From: CAVRJC01 sp964505725
GTDB lineage: Bacteria; Actinomycetota; Acidimicrobiia; IMCC26256; DASPTH01
DNA length: 36,504 bases
Direction: 5' to 3'
NCBI GenBank assembly: GCA_964505725.1
Contig: CAZDJK010000105.1
Coordinates: forward strand, 1 to 36,504
Part shown: positions 8,115 to 14,760 of the stretch, piece after piece
Layout of the letters: each line of letters starts with the position of its first letter
Numbering within the stretch: position 1 is the first letter of the stretch
Program-made: the position numbers and the translations under genes
Notes under the pieces: generated by a model
The model's input: the letters and a program-made list of their open reading frames with translations, nothing else
What the model was told of the DNA's origin: nothing
The model's database searches: none

Positions 8115-8165
8115 GATTCATTGTCGATCTCGCGCTCGTAGAGAGCGCGGACATGACAATGAATC
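8115..8165. repeat. 51-nt palindrome, copy 2 (right of DUF559 gene)
   Basis: Perfect 11-bp outer arms (GATTCATTGTC / GACAATGAATC), 5-nt spacers, a perfect 7-bp inner stem (CGCGCTC / GAGCGCG) and the loop GTAGA. It starts on the base after the DUF559 stop codon and ends inside the stop codon of the convergent aldolase-like gene (8164-8166), so it could also act as a two-way terminator. Confidence 0.88.
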
Positions 8166-9369
8166 AGTCCATCGGCACCTTGCGGACGATGCGGCCGTCG
8201 ACGCGGGCGAAGATCTCGTCGAGACTCGGGCCGGTGATGGTGAGGCCGTGGTTGCGCTGGCCGACGACGGCACGCGCCGGATCGGGCGCGTGGCGGACCA
8301 GATCGGCGACGGCCTCCGCGAGCTCGTGCGTGCCGCACGGATAGTTCACCTCGGTGGCGACGGTCCCCTCGATCCACGCGTGCACGTGCACGATCGCACC
8401 CACATCGGGGTGCTCGCGGTAGATCATCCAGTGCTCGATCGCGTCGACCGACACCCGGCGCGGCTCCACGCCCGGGGGCACGCTCAAACGCATGACGCCC
8501 CGCTCGGGGTCGTAGCCGTTGACGAGCAGGATGTCGCGCCCGATCTCGTGCAGCGACGACTTGTCGACACCGCTCGCGCTCATCCAGTACTGCGGCTCGG
8601 GCTCGCCGGGGCCGACGACCCGGCGGGCGCTGACGTTCCCGTAGCTCAGCCCGCCGATCCCGTACAGCAGCTTGACGTGACGGAGGTCGCGCGGCGAGAG
8701 GATCTCCTCGATCGGGAATGCGGCAGGCAGGAGATCGAGGGCGCTCAGACGTTCGCCCGCCCGGGTGAGCTGGCGAGTGGTCTCGTCGCCGTCCCAGAGC
8801 TCTCGGGGGAGGTCGGCGACGAACTCGTTGCCGATGACGAGACGCGACGACGCCAGGGGCTCGATGCGCGAGAAGACGGTCTTGAAGAACAGCTCGTCGG
8901 CGTCGGCCTCGGCGTCGAGCGCGTAGGTGCCCTGCTCGAGCGTGACGAATTGCGCCGTCGACCCCCCGGATGCGCCGGCCGACGGGCTGACCATCACGCA
9001 CAGGTTGGCGAGCCCGCGGACGAGGAGCGGGTAGCCGGTGCGGAGCAGGTCGTCGGCGGGAGCGTCGAGCTCGGCGAGCGCGACGACGAACGTCGGCGCC
9101 GCCTTGCGCCGGTAGGGCCGCGCCGCGCCCGGGTCGACGAAGTGCAGGACGACCTGGACGTCGGGTCCCGGCGACGGCACCTCGGTGTAACCCTGGTCGA
9201 GCATCACTTCGCGGAGCCCGGCGGCGAGCCATCGCATGCGCACGCCGGTGGGCTCACCGCTCCATGCGAACGTGCGGGCGACGACCGCGCTGTCGGTGAG
9301 ACCCACTCCGATCTCCCCGACGAGCTCCGGGCTGGTGGCGCGGTCGACCGAGGGTCGCGTGCCCGTCAT
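8164..9369 (-). CDS. class II aldolase/adducin-family protein with long N-terminal extension
   Basis: 401 aa. The C-terminal half (from about residue 215) is a class II aldolase fold: GLSYGNVSAR, SASGVDKSSL, metal-ligand pair His328/His330 in VHVHAW, and RNHGLTITG near the end. Enzymes of this family use a divalent metal to split or epimerise sugar phosphates or to dehydrate sugar derivatives. The first about 200 residues contain PDVQVVLHFVDPGAARPYRRK and LVRGLANLCVMVS, and I do not recognise them. A typical family member is 210-260 aa, so this is a fusion or an unusual subfamily. It starts at ATG 9369 with TACGCT 8 nt upstream. It is divergent from ilvD. The substrate is unknown. Confidence 0.75.
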   Translation of the reverse strand: MTGTRPSVDRATSPELVGEIGVGLTDSAVVARTFAWSGEPTGVRMRWLAAGLREVMLDQGYTEVPSPGPDVQVVLHFVDPGAARPYRRKAAPTFVVALAELDAPADDLLRTGYPLLVRGLANLCVMVSPSAGASGGSTAQFVTLEQGTYALDAEADADELFFKTVFSRIEPLASSRLVIGNEFVADLPRELWDGDETTRQLTRAGERLSALDLLPAAFPIEEILSPRDLRHVKLLYGIGGLSYGNVSARRVVGPGEPEPQYWMSASGVDKSSLHEIGRDILLVNGYDPERGVMRLSVPPGVEPRRVSVDAIEHWMIYREHPDVGAIVHVHAWIEGTVATEVNYPCGTHELAEAVADLVRHAPDPARAVVGQRNHGLTITGPSLDEIFARVDGRIVRKVPMD

Positions 9370-9377
9370 GGCGGACA

Positions 9378-9383
9378 AGCGTA
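9378..9383 (-). promoter_or_regulatory. candidate -10 hexamer TACGCT for the aldolase-like gene
   Basis: On the minus strand TACGCT lies 8 nt before ATG 9369 with no Shine-Dalgarno; predicted leaderless start. The divergent ilvD carries the same hexamer. Confidence 0.45.
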
Positions 9384-9438
9384 GCGGGGACGACTGCTCG
9401 CAGGAGGGGAACCGGACGACCGGCGAGAGTCGGTTCGG

Positions 9439-9444
9439 TACGCT
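9439..9444 (+). promoter_or_regulatory. candidate -10 hexamer TACGCT for ilvD
   Basis: TACGCT ends 6 nt before ATG 9451 with no Shine-Dalgarno, so ilvD should be read from a leaderless message. Confidence 0.5.
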
Positions 9445-9450
9445 CGACCC

Positions 9451-11136
9451 ATGCCCGAGTCGATGAAGCCGTACAGCCACGAGGTGACCGAAGGGATCGA
9501 GCGAGCACCGGCTCGCGCGATGCTCCGAGCCGTCGGGATGACCGAGGACGACTGGGGCAAGGCACAGGTGGGTGTGGCGTCGAGCTGGAACGAGGTCACG
9601 CCCTGCAACATGCCCCTGGATCGCCTGGCCAAACGAGCGAAGGACGGCGTCCGGGCCGCGGGCGCGTTCCCGCTCGAGTTCATGACCATCGCGGTGAGCG
9701 ACGGCATCTCGATGGGCCACGAGGGGATGCGCGGATCGCTCGTCAGCCGTGAGATCATCGCCGACTCCGTCGAGTGCATGGTGCACGCCGAGCGGCTCGA
9801 CGCGCTGGTGACGCTCGCCGGCTGCGACAAGAGTCTCCCGGGCATGCTCATGGCCGCGGCGCGCACCAACGTGCCCAGCGTCTTCCTGTACGGCGGCGCC
9901 ATCCTGCCCGGGCGTTGGAAGGACCAGGCGCTCGACATCGTGAGCGTGTTCGAGGCGGTCGGCGCGTGCGCCGCCGGCACCATCACCGAGAACGAGCTCG
10001 GCGAGATCGAGATGCGCGCCTGCCCGACGGAGGGCTCCTGCGCCGGCATGTTCACCGCCAACACCATGGCCGCGATCGGCGAAGCCATCGGGATGTCGCT
10101 TCCGGGCAGCGCCTCGGCGCCCGCGGTCGACCGGCGCCGCGACGACTTCGCCTACGCCTCGGGCAAGGCGATCGTGCCACTCCTCGCGGCGGGTATCCGG
10201 CCGCGCCAGATCATGACGAAGGAGGCGTTCGAGAACGCGATCGCGGTCACCATGGCGCTCGGCGGCTCCACCAACGCGGTGCTGCACCTCCTCGCGATCG
10301 CGCACGAGGCGGACGTGGAGCTCGAGCTCGACGACTTCAACCGTGTCGGCGCCCGCGTCCCGCACATCGCCGACACCAAGCCGCACGGCCGGTACCACAT
10401 GGTCGACATCGACCGCGTCGGCGGCGTGCAGGTGGTGCTGCGCGAGCTCCTCGAAGCCGGCCTGCTCCACGGCGACTGCCTCACGGTGACCGGCCGGACG
10501 ATGGCCGAGAACCTGAACGACCTCGATCCGCCCGCGCCCGACGGTGACGTCATCCACCCGCTCTCCGATCCGATCCACGAGCACGGAGGCATCGCGGTGC
10601 TCCGGGGGTCGCTCGCGCCGCAGGGCGGTGTGGTGAAGGTCGCCGGCATCGACACGTCGCGCTTCGAAGGCGTCGCGCGCGTCTTCGACGGCGAGGAGCT
10701 CGCGATGGATGCGATCCTCGCCGGCGGCATCAACCCCGGCGATGTCGTGGTGATCCGCTACGAGGGCCCGAAGGGCGGTCCCGGGATGCGCGAGATGCTC
10801 GCGGTCACCGGCGCGATGAAGGGCGCGGGACGCGGCGCCGACGCCGCGCTCGTCACCGACGGGCGCTTCTCGGGCGGCACGCACGGGTTCTGCGTCGGTC
10901 ATGTGTCGCCAGAGGCCGTCGACGGCGGTCCCATCGCCCTCGTGCAGGAGGGCGACCGCATCGTGATCGACGCCGACGCGCACACCATCGAGCTCCTCGT
11001 GGACGGCGCCGAGCTCGACCGTCGGCGCGCGACGTGGAAGCCCATGGCGCCGCGCTACACGAGCGGCTTCCTCGCCAAGTACGCGCGGCTCGCCCAGGGC
11101 GCGGAGCGGGGCGCGGTCACCAACTTCTTCGACTGA
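9451..11136 (+). CDS. ilvD: dihydroxy-acid dehydratase
   Basis: 561-aa Fe-S dehydratase converting 2,3-dihydroxy-isovalerate and -methylvalerate to the 2-keto acids, the third shared step of valine and isoleucine synthesis (also supplying leucine). The three cluster/metal cysteines are in place: Cys52 (TPCNMP), Cys125 (AGCDKSLPG) and Cys197 (EGSCAGMF). The late signatures GPKGGPGMREM and TDGRFSGGTHG are intact. Length matches the IlvD/Edd family, and the branched-chain rather than gluconate branch is supported by the SWNEVTPCNM context. It lies about 6.8 kb from ilvBNC and has its own leaderless-type promoter. A glycosylase gene follows after 12 bp. Confidence 0.97.
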   Translation: MPESMKPYSHEVTEGIERAPARAMLRAVGMTEDDWGKAQVGVASSWNEVTPCNMPLDRLAKRAKDGVRAAGAFPLEFMTIAVSDGISMGHEGMRGSLVSREIIADSVECMVHAERLDALVTLAGCDKSLPGMLMAAARTNVPSVFLYGGAILPGRWKDQALDIVSVFEAVGACAAGTITENELGEIEMRACPTEGSCAGMFTANTMAAIGEAIGMSLPGSASAPAVDRRRDDFAYASGKAIVPLLAAGIRPRQIMTKEAFENAIAVTMALGGSTNAVLHLLAIAHEADVELELDDFNRVGARVPHIADTKPHGRYHMVDIDRVGGVQVVLRELLEAGLLHGDCLTVTGRTMAENLNDLDPPAPDGDVIHPLSDPIHEHGGIAVLRGSLAPQGGVVKVAGIDTSRFEGVARVFDGEELAMDAILAGGINPGDVVVIRYEGPKGGPGMREMLAVTGAMKGAGRGADAALVTDGRFSGGTHGFCVGHVSPEAVDGGPIALVQEGDRIVIDADAHTIELLVDGAELDRRRATWKPMAPRYTSGFLAKYARLAQGAERGAVTNFFD

Positions 11137-11148
11137 CGGCGCGGTCCC

Positions 11149-11934
11149 GTGCCGGAGATGCTCGAAGTCGAGACCGCGCGCGCCCTGCTGGGCCGGCGCG
11201 CGATGCATCGTCGGATCGCGAGCGTGTACGCGCCCGATGCGTGGTTCCTCAAGCGCGGGCTCACTCCGCGTGGGATCCGGGCCGCGTTGGTGGGACAGGA
11301 GCTCGTCGCGGCGCGGCGGCGGGGCAAGCTCATCCTCGTCGAAGTGGGCTCGGGCGCGGTCCTGGGGCTGCATCTCGGCATGAGCGGGCGGATCCTCGTC
11401 GACGGCGAGGCGGCGGGCGACCCGCTGCTGTACGCGAGCAACCGTCCCGACGCCGCCTGGCACCGGTTCGGCCTCGGCTTCGCCGACGGCGGGACCATGT
11501 ACCTCCGTGACCCGCGACGACTCGGCGCGGTCGAGCTCGATCCCGACGAGAACCGCCTCGGCCCCGACGCGATGGACCTCACGCTCCGACAGCTCCGGGG
11601 CATCGTCGAGCGCAGCCGGGCCCCGATCAAGGCCGTCGTCATGGACCAGGCCCGCATCGCCGGCCTCGGCAACCTGCTGTGCGACGAAGCGCTCTGGCGG
11701 GCCGGCATCGACCCCGCGCGGCGCGCCGACTCGCTCGACGCCGAGGAGATAGCCGGCCTCCGTCGCGCGATTCGCACCACGCTCCGCGTGCTCGGACGCC
11801 GGGGCGGCTCGCACACCGGCGACCTCACCTCCACCCGCGAGCCGGGCGCGCCGTGCCCGCGCGACGGCGCCACGCTCGTGCGCCGCACGGTGGGTGGACG
11901 CACCACTTATTCCTGTCCCGTGCACCAGCACTAG
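11149..11934 (+). CDS. Fpg/Nei-family DNA glycosylase
   Basis: 261-aa bifunctional base-excision enzyme that removes oxidised bases and nicks the abasic site. The catalytic N-terminus is present (after Met removal Pro1, Glu2: PEMLEVET), as is Lys60 in RRRGKLILV. Also present are the H2TH region (QARIAGLGNLLCDEALWRAGIDP) and a C-terminal zinc-finger-like hairpin. That finger reads CPRDGATLVRRTVGGRTTYSCPVH. The usual second cysteine is Asp and the last ligand is His, so metal binding is altered or uses C-C-H. It starts at GTG 11149, 12 bp after ilvD, with no Shine-Dalgarno, and is probably read through from ilvD. I cannot decide between MutM-type (8-oxoG) and Nei-type specificity. Confidence 0.88.
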   Translation: MPEMLEVETARALLGRRAMHRRIASVYAPDAWFLKRGLTPRGIRAALVGQELVAARRRGKLILVEVGSGAVLGLHLGMSGRILVDGEAAGDPLLYASNRPDAAWHRFGLGFADGGTMYLRDPRRLGAVELDPDENRLGPDAMDLTLRQLRGIVERSRAPIKAVVMDQARIAGLGNLLCDEALWRAGIDPARRADSLDAEEIAGLRRAIRTTLRVLGRRGGSHTGDLTSTREPGAPCPRDGATLVRRTVGGRTTYSCPVHQH

Positions 11935-11986
11935 GGGCGCCGGGAAGGCGCGCCGCGCGCCACGCCGCGCAGCGGGCACACCAGGC

Positions 11987-12008
11987 TCTCATCCGATGCT
12001 CATGGGAG
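11987..12008 (+). promoter_or_regulatory. 11-bp-phased direct repeat upstream of the two-component system
   Basis: Half-sites TCTCAT (11987-11992) and GCTCAT (11998-12003) are spaced exactly 11 bp, one helical turn, 43 bp before the -10 hexamer of the regulator gene. Tandem 10-11 bp repeats are the usual operator form of OmpR/PhoB regulators, so autoregulation is likely. Confidence 0.5.
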
Positions 12009-12050
12009 CCGTGGTCTGCTCGTGCCGTGAACCCGGATGGGGACGCGTCC

Positions 12051-12056
12051 TACGAT
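12051..12056 (+). promoter_or_regulatory. candidate -10 hexamer TACGAT for the response regulator
   Basis: TACGAT lies 6 nt before GTG 12063 with no Shine-Dalgarno; predicted leaderless start. Confidence 0.5.
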
Positions 12057-12062
12057 TCCGCC

Positions 12063-12737
12063 GTGCGCGTGCTCGTCGTCGAGGACGAGGTGAAGATGGC
12101 CGCGCTCGTGCGACGGGCCCTCGAACGCGAAGGGTACGCAGTCGACGTGAGCGGCAACGGGTCCGACGCGCTCTGGCTGGCGACGGAGAACGAATACGAC
12201 GCGGTGGTGCTCGACGTCATGATCCCGCCGCCCGACGGCTTCGAGGTGTGCCGGCAGCTCCGCAAGGACGGCCGCTGGGCGCCGGTCCTGCTGCTCACGG
12301 CCCGGGACAGCGTCGACGACCGGGTGATGGGCCTCGACGCCGGGGCCGACGACTACCTCCCGAAGCCGTTCTCGCTGGCGGAGCTGGCCGCCCGCCTCCG
12401 CGCGCTGATGCGGCGGGGCCGCATCCCGCGCCCGCCAGTGCTCGAGCTCGGCGACCTGGTGCTCGACCCCGCGACGCACCGCGTGCAGCGCGGCGAGGTG
12501 GAGATCGACCTGAGCCCGAAGGAGTTCGCGCTGCTCGAGCTGTTCCTGCGCCATCCCGACGAGGTGCTCACCCGCACCGCGATCCTGGAGCACGCGTGGG
12601 ACTTCGCCTACGACGGCACCTCGAATGTCGTCGACGTGTACGTGCGCTACCTCCGCGAGAAGATCGACCGGCCCTTCGGACGGCAGACCATCGAGACGGT
12701 GCGAGGGGTGGGGTACCGGCTCTGCAGCGCCGCCTGA
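12063..12737 (+). CDS. OmpR/PhoB-family response regulator
   Basis: 224-aa two-domain transcription regulator. The receiver domain (1-115) has the acidic pair Glu7/Asp8, phospho-acceptor Asp51 (VVLDVMIP) and the conserved Lys in YLPKPF. The winged-helix DNA-binding domain (about 128-222) has LSPKEFALLELFLRHPDEVLTR and the C-terminal TVRGVGYRL signature. It starts at GTG 12063, where a TACGAT hexamer supports leaderless expression. The partner kinase follows after 19 bp. The stimulus is not evident. A phased direct repeat upstream (11987-12008) is a likely binding site for this protein. Confidence 0.95.
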   Translation: MRVLVVEDEVKMAALVRRALEREGYAVDVSGNGSDALWLATENEYDAVVLDVMIPPPDGFEVCRQLRKDGRWAPVLLLTARDSVDDRVMGLDAGADDYLPKPFSLAELAARLRALMRRGRIPRPPVLELGDLVLDPATHRVQRGEVEIDLSPKEFALLELFLRHPDEVLTRTAILEHAWDFAYDGTSNVVDVYVRYLREKIDRPFGRQTIETVRGVGYRLCSAA

Positions 12738-12756
12738 CCGGCGGGGTGACGCACCG

Positions 12757-14151
12757 ATGAGGCTCCGACCCCGCACGATCCGAGGGCGCCTCACGTTGCT
12801 CTTCGCGCTGATCACGCTCGTGCTCTCGGCGTTGGTCGGTTTGCTCGTCGACATCGAGTACCGGCACGCACTCGACTCCGCCCTCGACGCCGGGCTGCGG
12901 TCGAGGTTCCAGGCCGTCGCCGCGGACCAGTCGGGGAAGAGCAAGACGATCAAGTCGGTGCTCCCCGACTCGGAGTCGTTCGCGCAGCTGCTCGACGCCC
13001 ACGGGAACGTGATCGCGGCGGCCCCGCGCGCGCTGCTCCTGCGCTCCGTGCTCACCAAATCCGAGATCGAGGACGCGGGCCGGCAGCGGCTGACGGTCGT
13101 GCGCGACGCCGGCCCTCGTGGAGAACGCGCGCGCTTCCTGGCCGGGCCGGGTACCCGGAACGGCGAGATCGTCGTCGTGGGCACATCGCTCGAGGAGACG
13201 ATCCACGCCCAGCACCGGCTGGAGCTCGCCCTCGCGGTGGGGCTCCCGCTCCTCGCCGGGCTCGTGACCCTGGCCGTGTGGTTCCTCGCCGGCGCCGCGC
13301 TGTCGCCAGTGCAGGAGATGATGGAGGACGCGGACGTGATCGCGGCGCGCTCGGCGCGCCAGCTCAGCCGTCGCCTCACGGTGCCCGACAACGCGGGAGA
13401 GGAGCTCGCCGAGCTGGCCCGGCGGTTGAACGCGCTGCTCGAGCGGATCGAAGACGCGCTCCAGCACGAGCGGATGTTCCTCGACGACGCCAGCCACGAG
13501 CTCCGCACCCCGATCGCGATCGCGCGCGCCGAGCTCGAGCTCGCGCGGAGTCAGGTGGAGCAAGACGTGGAGACCGCCGCCGCGCTCGACTCCGCGCTCG
13601 AGGAGATCGACCGCCTCGACCACCTGGCGGTCAGCCTGCTCGTGCTCGCCCGGACCCGGGCCGAGGGACCGCCGCCCGAGACGCCGGTGGAGCTCGACGT
13701 CGTGGCCCGCCGCGCCGTCGACCGGGCGACGGCCACGGGCACCGCGCCCGCGATCCATCCGACCGTCGTCGGCCACGCGACCTCGCGCGGAGACGCCGCG
13801 ACGCTCGAGCGGGCTGTGCGCAACCTGGTGGAGAACGCGCTCCGGTACGCGCGACACGAGGTCACCGTGAAGGTGGGCCGTGACAACGGGAGCGCCGTGC
13901 TCGAGGTCCACGACGACGGTCCCGGCTTCCCCGCCGGCTGGCTCGAACAGGGTGTGGGCCGCTTCGCGTCGGGCGACCGGCCCGAGGACTACGGCGGCGC
14001 GGGCCTCGGCCTCGCGATCGTGGACGCCATCGCGGCGTCGCACGGTGGCACGGTCGAGCTCGCCAACGGCGAGGGAGCCGCGGAAGCGAACGACGATGCG
14101 GGAGCCGGCTCGTGCGGTGCGGTCGTGCGGCTGCGGCTCCCCGCCGGCTAG
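12757..14151 (+). CDS. two-component sensor histidine kinase
   Basis: 464-aa membrane kinase paired with the upstream regulator. Two membrane helices (about residues 13-35 and 155-178) enclose an extracytoplasmic sensor region of about 120 residues. A HAMP linker, the dimerisation/phospho-acceptor H box (DASHELRTPIAIARAELELA, His247), and an HATPase_c domain follow, with Asn360 in NLVENALRYA, DDGPGF and GGAGLGLAIV. Near the C-terminus a short acidic/Gly/Ala-rich insert (GEGAAEANDDAGAGSCG) separates the last strands. It starts at ATG 12757, 19 bp after the regulator stop. Length and order are typical of EnvZ/MprB-like kinases. The ligand is unknown. Confidence 0.95.
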   Translation: MRLRPRTIRGRLTLLFALITLVLSALVGLLVDIEYRHALDSALDAGLRSRFQAVAADQSGKSKTIKSVLPDSESFAQLLDAHGNVIAAAPRALLLRSVLTKSEIEDAGRQRLTVVRDAGPRGERARFLAGPGTRNGEIVVVGTSLEETIHAQHRLELALAVGLPLLAGLVTLAVWFLAGAALSPVQEMMEDADVIAARSARQLSRRLTVPDNAGEELAELARRLNALLERIEDALQHERMFLDDASHELRTPIAIARAELELARSQVEQDVETAAALDSALEEIDRLDHLAVSLLVLARTRAEGPPPETPVELDVVARRAVDRATATGTAPAIHPTVVGHATSRGDAATLERAVRNLVENALRYARHEVTVKVGRDNGSAVLEVHDDGPGFPAGWLEQGVGRFASGDRPEDYGGAGLGLAIVDAIAASHGGTVELANGEGAAEANDDAGAGSCGAVVRLRLPAG

Positions 14152-14167
14152 GTCGGGCGCACCCGAC
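14152..14167 (+). terminator. terminator-like hairpin immediately after the kinase stop
   Basis: GTCGGG and CCCGAC form a 6-bp perfect stem with a 4-nt loop starting on the base after the TAG stop. No T tract. Confidence 0.3.
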
Positions 14168-14170
14168 CCG

Positions 14171-14192
14171 TCTCATCGTGCTCTCACGCCGT
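14171..14192 (+). promoter_or_regulatory. 11-bp-phased direct repeat downstream of the two-component system
   Basis: Half-sites TCTCA at 14171-14175 and 14182-14186, spaced 11 bp, echo the upstream site at 11987-12008. The flank also has a CTCAC-GCC-GTGAG hairpin (14183-14195). No plus-strand gene follows, so this may be the operator of a lost gene or a second binding site for the same regulator. Confidence 0.35.
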
Positions 14193-14195
14193 GAG

Positions 14196-14320
14196 GGGCA
14201 GTCTCGTGTTGGCGGGACGGTCCGATGGCGGCGATTGCCGATGGTGGTGCCCGAGTCGATGCCCTCCCACGCAGAGGCGTCGCCAGAAGCGCACATCGAC
14301 CGTCCCGGTCGTCCCGCCGA
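14196..14320. other. intergenic stretch without a recognisable feature
   Basis: Lies between the phased direct repeat and the repeat pair. Open frames here are short, Arg/Pro-rich and without homology I can recognise. I see no promoter or RNA element. Confidence 0.4.
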
Positions 14321-14375
14321 CTCTCTTTGGTCGCTCGCTGCTCGGCGGGATACCCGCCTCGCTTGACGCTCGCTC
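14321..14375 (+). repeat. REP-like repeat, locus 1 copy 1
   Basis: 55-bp unit with a central hairpin GGCGGG-ATA-CCCGCC (14344-14358) flanked by GTCGCTCGCT and TTGACGCTCGCTC. It is 54/55 identical to the copy at 14396-14450, with a period of 75 bp. Confidence 0.9.
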
Positions 14376-14395
14376 CGCTCGGCTCGCCGCCGCGT

Positions 14396-14450
14396 CTCTC
14401 TTTGGTCGCTCGCTGCTCGGCGGGATACCCGCCTCGCTCGACGCTCGCTC
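14396..14450 (+). repeat. REP-like repeat, locus 1 copy 2
   Basis: Direct second copy of the 14321-14375 unit; the only difference is C for T at 14439. It ends 11 bp before the stop codon of the convergent DUF2277 gene. Both copies lie exactly between two convergent genes. Confidence 0.9.
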
Positions 14451-14461
14451 CCGGCGTCGGG

Positions 14462-14734
14462 TCAGAGAGGGGCCAGGCCGGCCCGGGCGCGGACCTCGGG
14501 GCGGCGGAGGGGCGGGACGGACTTGGGCGGCGTGCGGCGGGGTGGGACGTGCGCGAGCACGTGCTCGACGATGTCGGCGATCTCGAGCGCGGCTGCGTCG
14601 AGCTGCGCGGCGACGTCGGCGCGCGGCCGGGCGATCCCGCTCACCTTGCGGACGAACTGGAACGAAGCTGCCTCGATCTCCTCGCGGGTCGCGGGCGGCT
14701 CGAGGCCCCTGAGCTCGGTGATGTTTCGGCACAT
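14462..14734 (-). CDS. DUF2277-domain protein
   Basis: 90-aa small protein. It has the family's recognisable N-terminus (MCRNITELRGLEPPATREEIEAA) and QFVRKVSGIARP core and is mostly helical. Function is unknown; members are often annotated only by the DUF. The ATG at 14734 has TAGCCT 6 nt upstream, so it may have its own leaderless promoter even though the quinone oxidoreductase stop lies only 26 bp upstream on the same strand. It converges on the histidine kinase through the repeat pair. Confidence 0.85.
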   Translation of the reverse strand: MCRNITELRGLEPPATREEIEAASFQFVRKVSGIARPRADVAAQLDAAALEIADIVEHVLAHVPPRRTPPKSVPPLRRPEVRARAGLAPL

Positions 14735-14740
14735 GCGCGC

Positions 14741-14746
14741 AGGCTA
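14741..14746 (-). promoter_or_regulatory. candidate -10 hexamer TAGCCT for the DUF2277 gene
   Basis: On the minus strand TAGCCT lies 6 nt before ATG 14734, with no Shine-Dalgarno. Confidence 0.4.
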
Positions 14747-14760
14747 CGCGGCGGCGCCGG

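Noticed and set aside
7160..8165. Insertion sequence
   Set aside because: No transposase and no target-site duplication visible; the enclosed protein is AbiEi/DUF559-like, so I report it only as a possible mobile unit.
9370..11979. Extension of the aldolase-like frame far upstream across ilvD and the glycosylase
   Set aside because: Only the part from ATG 9369 has protein-like features; the rest mirrors ilvD and the glycosylase on the other strand.
14321..14450. Repeat pair as a CRISPR fragment
   Set aside because: Only two units per locus, spacers are low-complexity and related to the flanks, and no cas gene is near.
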